A stretch of DNA of 64,000 nucleotides from Bacillus sp. HNG (GTDB taxonomy: Bacteria > Bacillota > Bacilli > Bacillales > Bacillaceae_L). Made by a program: the position numbers and the translations under genes. The notes under the pieces were generated by a model. The model searched no databases. It was not told the DNA's origin and saw nothing but the letters and a program-made list of their open reading frames with translations. The stretch spans positions 186,001-250,000 of the forward strand of contig NZ_QUQV01000006.1 of the NCBI RefSeq assembly GCF_003400205.1. The letters run 5' to 3'. Of this stretch, positions 8,151-16,969 are shown one piece after another. Within the stretch, counting starts at the first letter, position 1; every line of letters starts with the position of its first letter.

Positions 8151-9650
8151 ATGAAATATGTAATCGGTGTGGACCTCGGAACAAGTGCGGTTAAGATATT
8201 ACTTGTGAATCAAGATGGAGAAGTGGCAGGCGAGGTATCGAAGTCATATCCTCTTATTATTGAAAAATCTGGTTATAGTGAACAAAATCCAGAAGAGTGG
8301 GTCGAAAAAACAACAGCCGGTCTTAAGGAACTTGTTGAACAATTTGATGGAGATATCAAGGATATTGAGGGTATCAGTTTTTCCGGACAGATGCACGGAC
8401 TTGTTCTACTGGATGAAGAAAACCAAGTATTGCGAAATGCTATTCTTTGGAATGATACAAGAACAACCAAGCAATGTAAGGAAATCTATGACACTTTCGG
8501 CAAAGAAAGATTATTAGAGGTAACAAAGAATCCAGCCCTAGAAGGGTTTACGCTACCGAAAATTCTGTGGGTAAAAGAGAATGAACCAGAAATTTTTGAA
8601 CGTTCTAGCGTGTTCGTGCTCCCTAAGGATTATTTACGCTACCGAATTACGGGTGCCGTAAATATGGAGTATTCTGATGCAGCTGGAACATTGATGTTGA
8701 ACGTGTCAAAACGCGAATGGAGTCGGGAAGTGTTAGAGACCTTTGGTCTTTCAACTGAATACTGTCCTCCATTAGTGGAATCACATGCATTTGTAGGTAC
8801 GATTACAACTGAATTTGCCGAGGCAACTGGTCTTTCTAGTGAAACAAAGGTCTTTGCTGGCGGAGCGGATAATGCTTGTGGTGCGATTGGTTCAGGGATT
8901 TTATCAGAAGGAAAAACGCTTTGCAGCATTGGAACATCTGGTGTTGTGCTATCTTATGAAGAACGTAATGACCTTGATTTTAAAGGAAAGGTTCACTATT
9001 TTAACCATGGGGAAGAAAATACGTATTATACGATGGGTGTGACACTTGCCGCGGGTTATAGCTTAAGCTGGTTCAAGGATACTTTTGCAAAAGAAGAAGC
9101 CTTTGATCAATTTTTAGAAGGTATCGATGAAGTGCCAGCTGGTAGCAATGGATTAATATTCACTCCTTACATCGTTGGCGAGCGGACTCCACATGCAGAT
9201 TCAACTATTCGTGGCAGTTTCATAGGCATTGATGCAGCCCATGAACGAAAGCACTTTGCACGGGCAGTCCTTGAAGGTATCACATTTTCGTTAAATGACT
9301 CGATCGAGATATTTAGAAACAGTGGTAAAACGATTGATACAATTATTTCAATCGGTGGCGGTGCGAAAAATGAAACTTGGTTACAAATGCAGGCTGATAT
9401 TTTTAATGCGAAAATAGAAAAATTAACATCTGAACAAGGTCCTGGAATGGGGGCTGCCATGCTTGCTGCATTTGGCTGTTGCTGGTTCGCCACATTAAAA
9501 GAGTGTGCCGATGTATTCTTACAAACCTCCAAAACATATGAACCAATTCCAGAAAATGTGGAGACATATCAGAAGGTATTTGCAATCTATCAACAGGTCT
9601 ATGCACAAACTAAGGCGATGAATGAGCAATTGAGAGAGTTTCGAAAATAA
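8151..9650 (+). CDS. xylB: Xylulokinase
   Basis: 499 residues, FGGY carbohydrate kinase. It phosphorylates D-xylulose to xylulose 5-phosphate. The N-terminal ATPase motif GVDLGTSAVKILLVN is present, SFSGQMHGLVLLD contains the residues contacting the sugar, and the C-terminal phosphate motif IISIGGGAKNETWLQMQADI with GPGMGAAMLAAFG is typical of XylB. The ATG at 8151 lies 8 nt after AAAGGA; the in-frame ATG at 8142 overlaps that site and is less likely. It is followed by a terminator-like hairpin and then an aldo/keto reductase. Confidence 0.96.
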   Translation: MKYVIGVDLGTSAVKILLVNQDGEVAGEVSKSYPLIIEKSGYSEQNPEEWVEKTTAGLKELVEQFDGDIKDIEGISFSGQMHGLVLLDEENQVLRNAILWNDTRTTKQCKEIYDTFGKERLLEVTKNPALEGFTLPKILWVKENEPEIFERSSVFVLPKDYLRYRITGAVNMEYSDAAGTLMLNVSKREWSREVLETFGLSTEYCPPLVESHAFVGTITTEFAEATGLSSETKVFAGGADNACGAIGSGILSEGKTLCSIGTSGVVLSYEERNDLDFKGKVHYFNHGEENTYYTMGVTLAAGYSLSWFKDTFAKEEAFDQFLEGIDEVPAGSNGLIFTPYIVGERTPHADSTIRGSFIGIDAAHERKHFARAVLEGITFSLNDSIEIFRNSGKTIDTIISIGGGAKNETWLQMQADIFNAKIEKLTSEQGPGMGAAMLAAFGCCWFATLKECADVFLQTSKTYEPIPENVETYQKVFAIYQQVYAQTKAMNEQLREFRK

Positions 9651-9654
9651 AATG

Positions 9655-9680
9655 AACCCCACAGCACTGTGGGGTTTCTT
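9655..9680 (+). terminator. Terminator-like hairpin after xylB
   Basis: AACCCCAC and GTGGGGTT form a GC-rich stem followed by TCTTTG. It lies directly after the xylB stop and just before the ribosome-binding site of the next gene, so read-through is probable. Confidence 0.65.
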
Positions 9681-9696
9681 TGAAGGAGAGATAACT

Positions 9697-10680
9697 GTGA
9701 ACTATCGTAAACTAGGGAACACTGGGTTAGAGATTAGTGAAGTTAGCTTTGGAACATGGGCAATTGGAGGCGCGTGGGGAAAGACAAATGATGAAGAAGC
9801 GTTGAAATCTTTGGAATATGCAATTGACCAAGGGGTTAACTTTTTTGACACGGCAGACGTATATGGCGACGGTCATAGTGAAGAACTGTTAGCCAAAGCA
9901 ACAAAGGGCAAAGAAGATCGTATACATATCGCGACAAAATTCTGTCGTCAAGGAGATATTTTTGACCCGAAAAATTATAGCTACGAACAAGTAAATCGTT
10001 ACTGCGAAGATAGCCTTCGTAGATTGAACCGAGAGGCAATCGATTTGTATCAAATTCATTGTCCGGCGACCGAAATTTTAAGGGATGGCAGTGTATTTGA
10101 AGTTCTTGATCGCTTGCAAAGTGAAGGGAAAATCCGTCACTATGGGGTAAGTGTGGAGACTGTTGAGGAAGGGTTAATTTGCCTGGAAAATCCAAACGTG
10201 AAGAGCCTGCAGATTATTTTTAATATGTTCCGCCAAAAGCCGTTGGAAGCTCTAATCCCAGAGGCTTATAAAAAAGGTGTTGGCCTACTTGTCAGATTGC
10301 CACTTGCAAGCGGTTTACTTACTGGTAAATATACAGCAAATCATGTTTTTGAAGAAGATGATCACCGTCGCTTCAACGAAAATGGCGAGGCATTCAATGT
10401 AGGTGAAACGTTTGCTGGTCTCGGTTTTAAAAAGGGTGTGGAACTTGCTGAACAATTAACCTGGATTGCAGAAGGAAGAAATTCAATGGCAAGTGCAGCC
10501 CTTCGGTGGATTTTAGACCACGAAGAGATTACATGTATTATTCCTGGATTCAAAAATGTTAAACAGGTTCAAGACAATTTAACTACATTGGAAACAAAAC
10601 CTTTTTCATTTGAAGAAAAGGGAAAGATTCAGCGCTTTTACCATGAAAATGTAAAAGATTATATCAGAGGTGCCTATTAA
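9697..10680 (+). CDS. Aldo/keto reductase
   Basis: 327 residues, NADPH-dependent TIM-barrel oxidoreductase. The tetrad residues are visible: Asp and Tyr in FFDTADVYGDGHSE, Lys in HIATKFCRQ and His in LYQIHCPATE. The C-terminal IPGFKNVKQVQDN is the nucleotide-binding region of this family. Start: GTG at 9697 is 8 nt after AAGGAG; an upstream ATG at 9652 would run through the xylB terminator hairpin. Position behind xylB suggests reduction of an aldose such as xylose or arabinose, but the family is promiscuous and the substrate is not determined. Confidence 0.9.
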   Translation: MNYRKLGNTGLEISEVSFGTWAIGGAWGKTNDEEALKSLEYAIDQGVNFFDTADVYGDGHSEELLAKATKGKEDRIHIATKFCRQGDIFDPKNYSYEQVNRYCEDSLRRLNREAIDLYQIHCPATEILRDGSVFEVLDRLQSEGKIRHYGVSVETVEEGLICLENPNVKSLQIIFNMFRQKPLEALIPEAYKKGVGLLVRLPLASGLLTGKYTANHVFEEDDHRRFNENGEAFNVGETFAGLGFKKGVELAEQLTWIAEGRNSMASAALRWILDHEEITCIIPGFKNVKQVQDNLTTLETKPFSFEEKGKIQRFYHENVKDYIRGAY

Positions 10681-10681
10681 G

Positions 10682-10709
10682 AGAATGAGCTTGGTCTCAT
10701 TCTTTTTTT
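10682..10709 (+). terminator. Terminator after aldo/keto reductase
   Basis: AGAATGAG / CTCATTCT with a 6-nt loop and a run of seven T residues. The GGAGG for the next gene follows immediately. Confidence 0.85.
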
Positions 10710-10721
10710 GGAGGAAGCCGA

Positions 10722-11336
10722 ATGAAAATGTTTCAGGGACTCTCAATCTCAAAAAAGGTAGTCGCATTTACTTTCGATGATGGCCCACATCCCATTTACA
10801 CACCGCAAATCCTTGACATATTTAAATCGGTTGGCGGGAGTGCAACCTTTTTTATGGTTGGTGAAGAAATGGAGAACCATCCTGAACTGGTTAAAAGAGT
10901 TGCTAATGAAGGTCACGAAATTGGAAATCATACTTACTCACACCCATTTTTGTCAAAGGTAAATAATGAGGAATGTTTGGGCGAGATTGAGCGGAATGAG
11001 ATAGTAATAGAGGAATTGGTTGGTCAAAAGCCAGTCCTCTTTCGACCACCTTATTTTGATTATAATGATGAAGTTTGTAGGGTTCTTGATAAAAAAGGCT
11101 ATTCAATGATTGGTGCTGTGAATTTGGATGCACGTGATTGGGAGCAGCCTGGTGTTGAACACATTTTTGAGGCATCACTAAAATGTGTAAAAAAGGGGAG
11201 TATCCTAATCTTTCATGACGGATATGGAAATCGCATTCAAACAGTTGAAGCGGTTCGAATGCTAGTTCAGAGGATGAAGGATCAAGGCTACCACTTCGTT
11301 ACAGTAAGTGAGCTATTAAAGGATTTTAAAGAGTAA
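10722..11336 (+). CDS. NodB/CE4-type polysaccharide deacetylase, cytoplasmic
   Basis: 204 residues. All five CE4 motifs are visible: TFDDGP (catalytic and metal Asp, about 18-23), the metal His pair in HTYSHP (about 69-74), RPPYFDYND (about 107), DARDWEQPG and the catalytic His in ILIFHDG. There is no signal peptide or membrane anchor and the domain is close to minimal length, unlike the secreted or anchored spore and peptidoglycan deacetylases. CE4 also contains acetylxylan esterases, so in this xylose locus a role in removing acetyl groups from imported xylo-oligosaccharides is plausible. That role is inferred from context. Confidence 0.88.
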   Translation: MKMFQGLSISKKVVAFTFDDGPHPIYTPQILDIFKSVGGSATFFMVGEEMENHPELVKRVANEGHEIGNHTYSHPFLSKVNNEECLGEIERNEIVIEELVGQKPVLFRPPYFDYNDEVCRVLDKKGYSMIGAVNLDARDWEQPGVEHIFEASLKCVKKGSILIFHDGYGNRIQTVEAVRMLVQRMKDQGYHFVTVSELLKDFKE

Positions 11337-11395
11337 TTATGATAAAATTTTTTTAAGAAAACATGTGTGTGTGGAATGATGGTGGAGGGGATTTG

Positions 11396-12004
11396 ATGAG
11401 CAAGACGGCAAATCGGGCCTATGCTGCTTCATTATGGATATCAAAATTTGCATATATCAACATACTTTGGCTTGGATTCTCATTGGTCGGTCTCATTGTC
11501 TTAGGATTCTTTCCGGCAACAATGGCGATGTTTGCGGTCATTCGCAAATGGTTAATGGGCGAGACTGATATTCCTGTTTTTCATACCTTTTGGAGTATAT
11601 ATAAAGTGGAATTTTTGAAAAGTAATGGACTTGGATTGATTATTGTAATAGTAGGCGGTCTAATCATCCTCGATTTAGTGTTTGTGAAGAATTTTAGTGT
11701 GATTCAAATCCCTATTTATTTGTTTATGTTTTTAGCCGTGTTGACTCTGCTCTATATTTTTCCGGTATTCGTCCACTATGAGCTTAAGATAGTACATATT
11801 ATTAAAAACGCATTTTTGCTGATGCTAATTAATCCGCTTGAGAATCTTGTGATGATTGTGAGCCTTGTGACAGTGTTTTTTGTGGTGAAATACATTCCCG
11901 GCTTAGGTTTTTTCTTTGGGGGTAGTTTAGCCGGAGCGATTATCATGGCAGTGTGCTACCGGGCTTTCAAAAAGATGGAGAAGAAGCAGGGGAAGAAGGA
12001 ATAG
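11396..12004 (+). CDS. YesL-like (DUF624) membrane protein
   Basis: 202 residues with about five hydrophobic segments (around residues 15-45, 75-90, 95-115, 135-165 and a Gly-rich C-terminal helix) and a basic tail. The opening segment (NILWLGFSLVGLIVLGFFPATMAMF) and the RKWLMGE loop are characteristic of DUF624/YesL. YesL-like proteins commonly sit beside YesM/YesN two-component systems and oligosaccharide ABC importers, as here; the function is unknown. ATG at 11396 follows GGAGGGG by 5 nt. An upstream in-frame ATG at 11363 would precede the ribosome-binding site and is rejected. Confidence 0.85.
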   Translation: MSKTANRAYAASLWISKFAYINILWLGFSLVGLIVLGFFPATMAMFAVIRKWLMGETDIPVFHTFWSIYKVEFLKSNGLGLIIVIVGGLIILDLVFVKNFSVIQIPIYLFMFLAVLTLLYIFPVFVHYELKIVHIIKNAFLLMLINPLENLVMIVSLVTVFFVVKYIPGLGFFFGGSLAGAIIMAVCYRAFKKMEKKQGKKE

Positions 12005-12092
12005 GACTTAAAAAGTGAGTTCTCCCTAAGCTTAGCCTTCACTAATAACTCTCTTTATCGAAACGATTATTAAAAAGAATAAAGATAATAAT

Positions 12093-12127
12093 AAAATCCA
12101 TTTTACACTATTTGTAAAATGGATTTT
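12093..12127. terminator. Bidirectional terminator between yesL-like and araC-like genes
   Basis: A perfect 15-bp stem (AAAATCCATTTTACA / TGTAAAATGGATTTT) with a 5-nt loop, followed by TTC and T-runs, lies between two convergent genes. Confidence 0.9.
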
Positions 12128-12181
12128 TTCTGTTTTTATGAATAAGTTATCAATATTAATTTTAGTTATTTAGCTGTTTTT

Positions 12182-12952
12182 TTACAGCATAGAAGGTTGC
12201 TTCCTATGATATTCTCTATATTTCTTAGGTGAATTTTTTGTAATCCTTTTGAAATTACGGTTGAACGACCTGAGATTATTGTAACCGCATTTACTGGATA
12301 TCTCGGTAATGGACTGCTCGCTGTTTTTTAATAGATAACAAGCCTGGGTAATTCGATAATGATTTAGATATTCTGTAAAGGGTAGATTGGTCATTTGAAC
12401 AAATAGCTTGGATAAATAGGGATAATCATATTTTAGATGTTTTGCGATCACTTTCAGGGTACACTCTTCACTATAATTCTTATCTACATAAAGTAGAATT
12501 TTATGTAACACTTTTGTTTTTGGTGAGTACTCAACAGGGATAAATTCGGTGTTATCCACTAAAATACCACAAACATTATAAAGGAAACTTTTTTGACGAT
12601 AAATAGAATCCAGCTTAGTTAGAATAGCTTTTAGGTGAATGATATTATTCTGTGGAACGTATCCTTTATAATTCATAAAAAAGTCCCCGACCATTTCCGG
12701 TGAAAAGATTACGATGGAAATAGTAGAATGATTCATTGTTTTAAATTCATGCATCTGGTTATTAAAAACAAAGGCTGCATCATTTTTTTGTAGCAAATAC
12801 TCCTTTTGATCAATCGTTACTACTAATTCTCCTTCATTTACAATGATTAGTTCATAAGCATGGTGAAAGTGGAGGGGAAAGGAAAAATTAGAGAGTGTAG
12901 CAGTGTGAAATAATTCATTTTCTTCTACTCCATGATGTTCAAAAAAAGCCAC
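12182..12952 (-). CDS. AraC-family transcriptional regulator
   Basis: 256 residues. The N-terminal cupin sensing domain contains FPLHFHHAYELIIVNEGELV (about 27-46), the C-terminal two helix-turn-helix units include YLSKLFVQMTNLPFTEYL and the AraC signature ITEISSKCGYNNLRSFNRNFK near the end. It is divergent from the GH120 beta-xylosidase across 133 bp that contain a TATAAT (13045-13050) without a good -35 box. That arrangement fits activation of the xylosidase gene by this protein; the inducer would be a pentose or xylo-oligosaccharide (inferred). Confidence 0.92.
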   Translation of the reverse strand: MAFFEHHGVEENELFHTATLSNFSFPLHFHHAYELIIVNEGELVVTIDQKEYLLQKNDAAFVFNNQMHEFKTMNHSTISIVIFSPEMVGDFFMNYKGYVPQNNIIHLKAILTKLDSIYRQKSFLYNVCGILVDNTEFIPVEYSPKTKVLHKILLYVDKNYSEECTLKVIAKHLKYDYPYLSKLFVQMTNLPFTEYLNHYRITQACYLLKNSEQSITEISSKCGYNNLRSFNRNFKRITKNSPKKYREYHRKQPSML

Positions 12953-13085
12953 AAGCTACGCCCCCCTAAATCAAGTAGAGAAAAACACTAATATTGTCTT
13001 AAATTATACTATTTTTTGAATAGAAAGGTATAGCTTTTTCCAACTATAATGAACGTATATTATAGCTAAGGGAGGAAGAAGTATA

Positions 13086-15008
13086 ATGGCTTTTGAATAT
13101 CATGTAGCTAAAAATGGCTCGGATCACGCACAGGGAACAAAACAAGATCCATTCTTAACGATAAATAGGGCAGCTTCCGTTGCTGTAGCGGGTGATACGA
13201 TTATTGTCCATGAAGGAGTGTATCGAGAATGGGTCAAACCGAAAAATGCAGGACTAAGTGAATATAGAAGAATTACATATCAAGCAGCCGAAGGTGAGAA
13301 GGTTGTTATTAAAGGTTCCGAACGGATACAAGAATGGGAACAAGTGGAAGGAACAGTATGGAAAGTCACATTACCAAACGAATTTTTCGGAGACTATAAC
13401 CCGTATAAAGAAGAAATTTTTGGAGATTGGATTGTGTATAATCCTGGTAGACATTTAGGTGATGTTTATCTCAATGGCATGTCCTTTTATGAAGCTGAGA
13501 ATCGCGAACAATTATACAACCCTGAAGTAAAAACGGAAGTGTTAGACCACTGGACGGAAACAATTGTACCAGTACTTCACCCAGAGCAAACAAAATACGT
13601 TTGGTATGCAACAGTCGATGAAAAGAATACAACCATCTACGCGAATTTTCACCAATCGAATCCAAATGAAGAATTGGTGGAAATTAATGTTCGAAAAGCT
13701 TGTTTTTACCCAGATCAAATTGGTATAGATTATATTACCGTACGTGGTTTTGAAATGTGTCAAGCGGCGACACCGTGGACTCCACCTACAGCTGACCAAC
13801 CAGGATTAATTGGACCTCATTGGAGTAAAGGTTGGATTATTGAGAATAATATTATCCATGATTCAAAGTGTAGTGGGATTAGTATTGGGAAAGAGGCTTC
13901 GACAGGCAATAATTATCGTACGAAAAGGAAGGATAAGCCAGGTTACCAATACCAGCTTGAATCCGTTTTTCTTGCCAAACAGGCTGGAGGATGGAGCAAG
14001 GAAAAAATAGGTTCTCATATTATTAGAAACAATACAATCTATGATTGTGGTCAAAATGGTGTTGTAGGTCATCTTGGCTGTGTATTTAGCGAAATCTATC
14101 AAAATCATATTTATAATATAGGCATAAAGCGCGAGTTCTATGGACATGAAATTGGAGGCATCAAGTTACACGCAGCCATTGATGTGCAAATCCACAATAA
14201 TCGGATTCATGACTGCTCTTTAGGCACTTGGTTAGATTGGCAGACACAAGGAACTAGAGTCAGTAGAAATCTGTACTACCGAAATAGTCGAGACTTATTT
14301 GTGGAAGTAAGTAGTGGTCCTTATATTGTCGATCACAACATATTAACAGCGGACTATGCTTTAGATAATCATGCTCAAGGTGGAGCCTATGTAAATAATT
14401 TAATTCGAGGTAAAATGGTTCACCGGAAAATGCTCGATCGTGCAACTCCATATCATGTTCCACATAGTACGGAGATAGCTGGATTTGCTGTTACTTATGG
14501 TGGTGATGACCGCTTTTTTAACAATATTTTCATCGGTGATGAGACTTTAGAAAATGTTGGTACGGCGCATTACAACGGATACACGACTTCCCTGGAGGAA
14601 TACATTGAAACTGTACATCAACAAGATGGGGATCATCAAGCATTTAATGCAGTTGAGCAACCGGTTTATATTAATCATAATGCGTACCTTAAAGGTGCAG
14701 AATCCTTCGAAAGAGAAAAGGAGAAAATGGAAGCAATTTTTGATCCGAATGTGAAAATTACCGAAGAAGGAAATGAAGTATATCTTTCACTAGAACTCCC
14801 TGAAAATTTCGAGACATTCCTTGGAGAGATTCAATCTACGACTACGTTGGAAAGAGTCCGTATTGTAGACGCGGAATTTGAAAATTCCGATGGAAGCGAA
14901 GTCGTTCTTAGTACTGACTTTTTAGGAAACCAACGGGAAGAAAAGAGTGTAATAGGACCAATCGCATCATTAAAAGCAGGAAAAAATTATATAAAAGTTT
15001 GGGGATAA
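13086..15008 (+). CDS. GH120 beta-xylosidase
   Basis: 640 residues, a right-handed parallel beta-helix enzyme. The sequence closely resembles Thermoanaerobacterium XylC, the GH120 founder (YHVAK.GSD, GDTIIVHEGVYREWVKPK, PGLIGP.WSKGWIIE). The catalytic pair known for that family aligns: nucleophile Asp in WLDWQ (residue 384) and acid/base Glu in FVEVSSGP (residue 407), 23 residues apart as in the founder. No signal peptide, so intracellular release of xylose from imported xylo-oligosaccharides. GGAGG lies 9 nt before the ATG. It is monocistronic with a strong terminator. GH43 and GH120 together give two different xylosidase folds in one locus. Confidence 0.93.
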   Translation: MAFEYHVAKNGSDHAQGTKQDPFLTINRAASVAVAGDTIIVHEGVYREWVKPKNAGLSEYRRITYQAAEGEKVVIKGSERIQEWEQVEGTVWKVTLPNEFFGDYNPYKEEIFGDWIVYNPGRHLGDVYLNGMSFYEAENREQLYNPEVKTEVLDHWTETIVPVLHPEQTKYVWYATVDEKNTTIYANFHQSNPNEELVEINVRKACFYPDQIGIDYITVRGFEMCQAATPWTPPTADQPGLIGPHWSKGWIIENNIIHDSKCSGISIGKEASTGNNYRTKRKDKPGYQYQLESVFLAKQAGGWSKEKIGSHIIRNNTIYDCGQNGVVGHLGCVFSEIYQNHIYNIGIKREFYGHEIGGIKLHAAIDVQIHNNRIHDCSLGTWLDWQTQGTRVSRNLYYRNSRDLFVEVSSGPYIVDHNILTADYALDNHAQGGAYVNNLIRGKMVHRKMLDRATPYHVPHSTEIAGFAVTYGGDDRFFNNIFIGDETLENVGTAHYNGYTTSLEEYIETVHQQDGDHQAFNAVEQPVYINHNAYLKGAESFEREKEKMEAIFDPNVKITEEGNEVYLSLELPENFETFLGEIQSTTTLERVRIVDAEFENSDGSEVVLSTDFLGNQREEKSVIGPIASLKAGKNYIKVWG

Positions 15009-15013
15009 TACAA

Positions 15014-15057
15014 AACTACCACAGTCCTCAATTCAAAAGACTGTGGTAGTTATTTTT
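15014..15057 (+). terminator. Terminator after GH120 gene
   Basis: A 13-bp perfect stem (AACTACCACAGTC / GACTGTGGTAGTT) with a 12-nt loop and a TATTTTT tail. Confidence 0.92.
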
Positions 15058-15105
15058 GCATAAGGCATGTAGTTGTAATACATTCTATCTTATTTTCGAA
15101 AAGAC

Positions 15106-15996
15106 TTATCCCTTAACAGAACCTGCTGCCATTCCTTCGACGATCTTGTCACTTAAGAATAAGAATGCAATGAGGATCGGCACGATACTGATGACGAGCG
15201 TTGCGCCGATAGCGCCCCAATCTGTTAAATACTGACCAACGAAATTATTGATACCAACCGTTAATGTTTTCCATTTATCAGAGCTGATAAATGTATTTAC
15301 AAACACGAACTCGTTCCAGTTGTAGATCATGTTGATGATGGCAGTTGTTGATAGCACTGGGACTGTCATTGGTAGTGTAATCTGGAAAAAGATTCGGTGG
15401 ACAGAACAACCATCCATAACTGCCGCTTCTTCGATTTCCCTAGGGAAGGTTTTATAAAAACCTAGTAAAATCATGATTGTTAAAGGTAAGTTAAAAGCAG
15501 TATATGATAATACAATTGATAATGGGTTATCAATTAAGTTTGCACTGTTGTACATTTTAAATAGTGGAATTAAGGTTGAATGTAACGGAATCATATAAGC
15601 GACTAAGAACAACCCTAAAACAGGACCACTTAATTTCCAGTGCATTCGTGTTACTGCAAATGTTACTAAACTAGCAAGAATGATTGTTAGGACAACAGAA
15701 AGTACGGTAATCCATACACTGTTGAAAAAGTAGACTCCGATATTTCCAGATGTCCAAGCTTTCGTATAGTTCTCCCATTGTGGGCTCTGTGGTAAAGCGA
15801 AAGGAGACATTCCGAAAACTTCTTTGTTGGTTTTTAGGGAAAAGAACACCAACCAAATTAATGGATAAATCTGAATAACTGCAAACGTCCCAAGTAAGAG
15901 ATAAAGAAATCCAAAGCCAATTTTGTTCAAGAAGGATTTCTTTGATTTTGGTACGGAAAGGTTTGGTTTTACTTGTTGTGTACGAACCTCACTCAT
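15106..15996 (-). CDS. Sugar ABC transporter permease, MalG type
   Basis: 296 residues with six predicted membrane helices. The EAA loop that contacts the ATPase is clear (EEAAVMDGCSVHRIFFQITLP, around 195-215). It is the last gene of the SBP-permease-permease operon and belongs to the CUT1 family of oligosaccharide importers. No ATPase gene is present in the locus, so the complex probably uses a shared ATPase such as MsmX. The substrate is inferred to be xylo-oligosaccharides from the flanking xylosidase genes. Confidence 0.92.
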   Translation of the reverse strand: MSEVRTQQVKPNLSVPKSKKSFLNKIGFGFLYLLLGTFAVIQIYPLIWLVFFSLKTNKEVFGMSPFALPQSPQWENYTKAWTSGNIGVYFFNSVWITVLSVVLTIILASLVTFAVTRMHWKLSGPVLGLFLVAYMIPLHSTLIPLFKMYNSANLIDNPLSIVLSYTAFNLPLTIMILLGFYKTFPREIEEAAVMDGCSVHRIFFQITLPMTVPVLSTTAIINMIYNWNEFVFVNTFISSDKWKTLTVGINNFVGQYLTDWGAIGATLVISIVPILIAFLFLSDKIVEGMAAGSVKG

Positions 15997-16013
15997 TTTT
16001 AACTCACTCCTCC

Positions 16014-16892
16014 TTAAAATTGAACATCGTCTTTAGATTTCGTTAATTGAGAGGTTAACCATGTCATGACAAGACAAATCACTAATAGTCCGAATCCAAT
16101 TGCACTTCCGTAGCCGAAGTTGTTTAATTTGAATGCTTCCTTGTACATGTATGAGGCCATAACTTCACTAGCGCCATTTGGTCCTCCACCAGTCATTACA
16201 TAAATTAGATCGAAATATTTTAATGACCCCACTACAGCAAGCATGATCGTTACTTTAAACACGCCTGAAATAAGTGGTAATTTAATTTTAAAAGCGATTT
16301 GGAGTGGGCTTGCACCGTCAATTTTTGCAGCTTCAATGACTTCATCAGGTACATTTTTCAATGCTGCATAGTAAATCAAAATATAAAATCCAGCGTACTG
16401 CCAAATGATTGGAATAAAGATCGCATAAAGTGCAATCTTTGGATCTGCTAACCAGATTGGTGTATTTTCAACGCCAAAGAACTCAAGCAGCTTGTTTGCC
16501 ATACCATTTGTTGGGTCAAAAATTTTCATCCAAAGCTGAGCAATTGCCACAGATGATAATAGCATTGGAATTAAATAAATCTTCCGTAAAAGGTCAGAAC
16601 CTTTGATTTTGCTAGCTAAAACGAGTGAAATGCTCAAGTAAAGAAGCAAGCTAGCGGTTGAAAAAATGGCTAATAAAAATGAGTGCCATGTACTGGACCA
16701 GAATAATTTATCTTGAATTAAGGTAATGTAGTTGTCTAATCCAATAAACTTCATTTGACCAATTCCATCCCAATCCATAAGGCCGTAGTAACCAGATAAC
16801 ACGATAGGGATATAAATAAGGATTAAAATGAGAAGTAATGCAGGGAGTGTATAAAGGGCGATAACGAATTTATTCGACATCACATTTTTCAT
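16014..16892 (-). CDS. Sugar ABC transporter permease, MalF type
   Basis: 292 residues, six helices, beginning with a cytoplasmic tail and a first helix (LYTLPALLLILILIYIPIVL). The coupling EAA loop is VIEAAKIDGASPLQIAFKIKLP (around 184-205) and the MTGGGPNGASEV loop is typical of CUT1 MalF-type subunits. It lies between the solute-binding protein and the MalG-type gene, with 17 bp to the latter, so the three form one operon. Confidence 0.92.
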   Translation of the reverse strand: MKNVMSNKFVIALYTLPALLLILILIYIPIVLSGYYGLMDWDGIGQMKFIGLDNYITLIQDKLFWSSTWHSFLLAIFSTASLLLYLSISLVLASKIKGSDLLRKIYLIPMLLSSVAIAQLWMKIFDPTNGMANKLLEFFGVENTPIWLADPKIALYAIFIPIIWQYAGFYILIYYAALKNVPDEVIEAAKIDGASPLQIAFKIKLPLISGVFKVTIMLAVVGSLKYFDLIYVMTGGGPNGASEVMASYMYKEAFKLNNFGYGSAIGFGLLVICLVMTWLTSQLTKSKDDVQF

Positions 16893-16969
16893 AATGGTTT
16901 TGCCCCTTCCTTTCTATAAAGAAGAGGACATATTTACAAGCAATATGCCCTCTGTCATTTAAGCCATGA

